The position numbers and the translations under genes are program-made. From JAFARZ01 sp035651595 (GTDB lineage: Bacteria > Actinomycetota > Actinomycetes > Streptosporangiales > Streptosporangiaceae), in NCBI GenBank assembly GCA_035651595.1, contig DASRFJ010000060.1, positions 1 to 15,761 of the forward strand: a DNA stretch of 15,761 nucleotides. The letters are read 5' to 3'. The notes beneath the pieces are model-generated. The model was not told the DNA's origin. It made no database searches and saw nothing but the letters and a program-made list of their open reading frames with translations. Positions 14,812-15,761 of the stretch are shown one piece after another. Position 1 is the first letter of the stretch, and each line of letters starts with the position of its first letter.

Positions 14812-15761
14812 ATGGAACGCGGCGCCCTCACCGCCATGTATCTGGACGAGGTCCGGCAGCGGGGCCTGCGGGCGAGCGACCTGCTGGGCGACCTGCCCGG
14901 GCTGAAACCCTACTACTACGGGGGGCGGTATCTCTCCCGGCCGCTGTTCGTCGGAGATTGCGAGCGCCGGCGGCTCTACGCGGACGTCGAGAACGTGCAA
15001 ACCGCGGTGTTCGGCCTGCCCGGCCGGCTGTTCGGCGGCAACTTCGCGACGTTCGCGCGAGCGGCAGGGGCGTACGGGGCCGTCGCCGCGGTGCTGGCCG
15101 GCCAGCACACCGCGCCGACACGCCTGGCCAGGGCTGACCTGTTCGCCTGCGAGTCCGGCTTCCAGCTGCTGGAACTCAACCAGGGCAGCGCGCTCGGCGG
15201 GACGGACAACGGCGACATGTGCCGCGCGCTGCTGCGCCACCCGGTGCTCGCGGAATTCGCCCGCGCGCACGGACTCGGCTACGTCGACACCATGCGCATC
15301 CAGGTCGAGACCATGCTCGCGGAGACCGGTCTTGAGCCGGATTCTTGTCCCGTCGTCGCGCTGACCACCTGGCCGAACGCATACGACGGGAAAATGAAGC
15401 CCTACCTGGAAGCCCTGGCGGCCGCCTGGCGGGAGCGCGGGGTCGGCGCGTACGGTTGCCAGCTCGGCGACCTGTCGCGCCGCCGGGGCCGGGTATGGCT
15501 CGGCGCCAGGCCCGTAGACGCCATCTTCCGCATGTTCCCCACCGGACTGCTCCATGAGTCGGCGCGGGCACCCGCCCTGGTCGCGCCGGTACTCGAGGCG
15601 GCCGCGCGCGGCGAGGTGAAGCTCTGCGCGCCGCTGGAGTCCGACATATTCTCCAGCAAGGCGGCGCTCGCGATGGTTTCCGACGACGCGAACCGGCACC
15701 TGTTCACGGCGGCGGAGCTGGCGAGCATCGACCGGATCGTCCCGTGGACCCGGCTGGTCCG
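14812..15761 (+). CDS. ATP-grasp-like protein, partial (3' end outside window)
   Basis: An open frame of 316 codons runs to the right edge without a stop. Conserved-looking segments are YYYGGRYLSRPLFV (34-47), LLELNQGSALGGTDN (119-133), AIFRMFPTGLLHE (237-249) and SSKAALAMVSDD (281-292), followed by IDRIVPWTR. The E-x-N-x-G pattern and the SSK-ALAM-SD block resemble circularly permuted ATP-grasp/glutathionylspermidine-synthase-like proteins, which join a carboxylate to an amine or thiol through an acyl phosphate. This is recognition from memory, not a search result. The frame is confirmed by GC at third positions and by lack of stops over 950 bases. The start is uncertain: ATG 14812 has no Shine-Dalgarno, and GTG 14782 is in frame. 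It is divergent from the dehydrogenase and probably part of the same pathway. Confidence 0.65.
   Translation, partial: MERGALTAMYLDEVRQRGLRASDLLGDLPGLKPYYYGGRYLSRPLFVGDCERRRLYADVENVQTAVFGLPGRLFGGNFATFARAAGAYGAVAAVLAGQHTAPTRLARADLFACESGFQLLELNQGSALGGTDNGDMCRALLRHPVLAEFARAHGLGYVDTMRIQVETMLAETGLEPDSCPVVALTTWPNAYDGKMKPYLEALAAAWRERGVGAYGCQLGDLSRRRGRVWLGARPVDAIFRMFPTGLLHESARAPALVAPVLEAAARGEVKLCAPLESDIFSSKAALAMVSDDANRHLFTAAELASIDRIVPWTRLV

Noticed and set aside
1..15761. CRISPR arrays, tRNA or rRNA genes
   Set aside because: No regularly spaced repeats of suitable length and no cloverleaf or rRNA-like stretches were seen.

Overview
The window is GC-rich, uses GTG and TTG starts alongside ATG, and carries families typical of high-GC Gram-positive bacteria (MMPL transporter, DMFA2-like lipoprotein, LPG-synthase-TM flippase, GT4 glycosyltransferase). 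A filamentous or soil actinomycete is the most likely source. No rRNA, tRNA or CRISPR array is visible. Species cannot be named from sequence alone.

Layout. (1) 1-667: the tail of an unidentified gene (stop at 40), then about 630 bp without a gene. This stretch is more AT-rich than the rest and holds inverted and direct copies of a 'TGCGGACAGTTACCC' type sequence that look like remnants of insertion-sequence ends. Small hairpins lie just before the next gene. (2) 668-3406: an MMPL/RND-type membrane transporter (+), convergent with a DHFR/RibD-C-like reductase (-) that has lost an internal block. (3) 7170 down to 3330: a tightly packed minus-strand operon, in order GT4 glycosyltransferase, SRPBCC protein, class I methyltransferase and DMFA2-like lipoprotein. 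It has overlapping or abutting stops and starts. (4) 7261-8928: two further class I SAM methyltransferases (+), divergent from the glycosyltransferase. (5) 8969-10060: an LPG-synthase-TM type membrane protein (-), divergent from a 795-residue fusion (10172-12559, +) that joins a CDP-alcohol phosphatidyltransferase to an LtaS/alkaline-phosphatase-superfamily domain. (6) 14633 down to 12561: a minus-strand operon of a zinc-less MDR dehydrogenase, a PTPS/QueD-like pterin enzyme and a histidine phosphatase. (7) 14812 to the edge: a partial ATP-grasp-like protein (+).

How the genes may work together (inference). The 6115-15761 part reads as one biosynthetic locus: a pterin-type enzyme, an MDR oxidoreductase, two or three methyltransferases, a glycosyltransferase, an ATP-grasp-like ligase, a soluble phosphatase, a membrane CDP-alcohol transferase with an extracytoplasmic phosphotransferase-like domain, and a flippase-like membrane protein. 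The gene set suggests synthesis of a glycosylated or methylated, possibly pterin-derived small molecule that is linked through a phosphodiester to a lipid or envelope acceptor and moved across the membrane. No product is known to me for this exact set. No GTP cyclohydrolase is in the window, so a pterin precursor would have to come from beyond the right edge or from central metabolism.
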